Assembly (NCBI GenBank): GCA_016186855.1
Contig: JACPKT010000064.1
Span: forward strand, 1-5,584
DNA length: 5,584 nt
Source: Candidatus Iainarchaeum sp.
Lineage (GTDB): Archaea > Iainarchaeota > Iainarchaeia > Iainarchaeales > GW2011-AR10
Direction of reading: 5' to 3'
In this document: positions 5,326 to 5,584 of the stretch, piece after piece
How the letters are laid out: every line of letters starts with the position of its first letter
How positions within the stretch are numbered: position 1 is the stretch's first letter
Translations under genes and position numbers: made by a program
The notes under the pieces: generated by a model
Seen by the model: only the letters and a program-made list of their open reading frames with translations
The model's database searches: none
What the model was told of the DNA's origin: nothing

Positions 5326-5584
5326 TTTTTGTTCACCGCCTCAATTGCATGCAAGTACAGCTCACCTGTCCGCAAATATCTGGGGTCTAAACTTGTTTTA
5401 TCCAACTCGCCTGATTTTTCAAGCTTGTAAAGCAATATTTCCAAAAACCACCCCAAATATTTTCGGGTCGCATACCTGTGCAACAATTCTAACCTGAAAT
5501 GCTTTTTTTTAAAATGCCACTTAAAAGCAGCTATAGATTCTTCCAAAGGAACCGGAAGCCACCCTTTAAGCGAGTACGAAATCA
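5322..5584 (-). CDS. C-terminal part of an unrecognised protein, possible antitoxin (5' end beyond window)
   Basis: The reading frame is open from the right edge to the TGA at 5322-5324, so at least 86 residues are the tail of a longer protein; the TTG at 5544-5546 is not needed as a start. Seen: LKGWLPVPLEESIAAFKWHF, a basic stretch KKKHFRLELLHRYATRKYL, an aliphatic helix GWFLEILLYKLEKSGELD, and a final helix GELYLHAIEAVNKK. I do not recognise a family. The four-base overlap ATGA (5322-5325) with the AbiEii-like gene, and its place directly upstream, are where type IV antitoxins (AbiEi and analogues, usually winged-helix regulators) are encoded. The antitoxin role is therefore inferred from position, not from motifs. 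The end of this gene contains the ribosome site of the next. Confidence 0.65.
   Translation of the reverse strand, partial: ISYSLKGWLPVPLEESIAAFKWHFKKKHFRLELLHRYATRKYLGWFLEILLYKLEKSGELDKTSLDPRYLRTGELYLHAIEAVNKK
5333..5340 (-). promoter_or_regulatory. Strong Shine-Dalgarno site for the nucleotidyltransferase
   Basis: GGCGGTGA on the minus strand, ending 7 bases before the ATG at 5325, lies inside the last codons of the upstream gene. It supports both the chosen start and translational coupling of the putative antitoxin-toxin pair. Confidence 0.65.

Noticed and set aside
1..5584. CRISPR array or insertion-sequence ends
   Set aside because: No regularly spaced direct repeats, transposase motifs or terminal inverted repeats with target duplications were seen.

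Overview
The window looks archaeal, most plausibly from a small-genome DPANN-type lineage. This is an inference from four things: archaeal-style promoter elements (purine-rich BRE plus AT-rich TATA, close to the start codons); GGTGA-type Shine-Dalgarno sites and TTG starts; lysine-rich proteins in tightly packed, overlapping genes; and an integrase and a 2H phosphoesterase whose local motifs resemble archaeal versions. A bacterial host cannot be excluded.

Layout. (1) Bases 1-674, minus strand: the N-terminal two thirds of a tyrosine recombinase, running off the left edge just after its first catalytic arginine. (2) Bases 675-874: a divergent control region with two promoters pointing apart and several inverted repeats. 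One 11-bp perfect repeat overlaps the integrase TTG start. (3) Bases 875-3108, plus strand: four closely spaced genes. They are a 132-aa and a 292-aa protein that resemble conserved families without known function (the second very AT-rich), a 138-aa orphan, and a 167-aa HExxH zinc peptidase. (4) Bases 3110-5584, minus strand, converging on the previous block with one base between stops: three genes joined by ATGA overlaps. In transcription order they are the C-terminal part of an unrecognised protein entering from the right edge, an AbiEii/MenT-type nucleotidyltransferase of 329 aa, and a 409-aa fusion of a 2H (LigT/2'-5' RNA ligase-like) phosphoesterase with a calcineurin-like metallophosphoesterase.

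How they may work together. The right-hand block has the most distinctive logic. AbiEii/MenT enzymes are toxin-type nucleotidyltransferases, some of which act on tRNA 3' ends. The co-translated fusion has exactly the two activities needed to turn a 2',3'-cyclic phosphate RNA end into a 2',3'-diol (cyclic phosphodiesterase, then phosphomonoesterase). I infer an RNA-end modification/healing module, perhaps a toxin-antitoxin or defence unit with the first gene as antitoxin. The left block reads as an integrase with adjacent acquired genes, supported by a sharp drop in G+C across 675-874. All catalytic residues I could check in the nucleotidyltransferase, 2H, metallophosphoesterase and peptidase are present.
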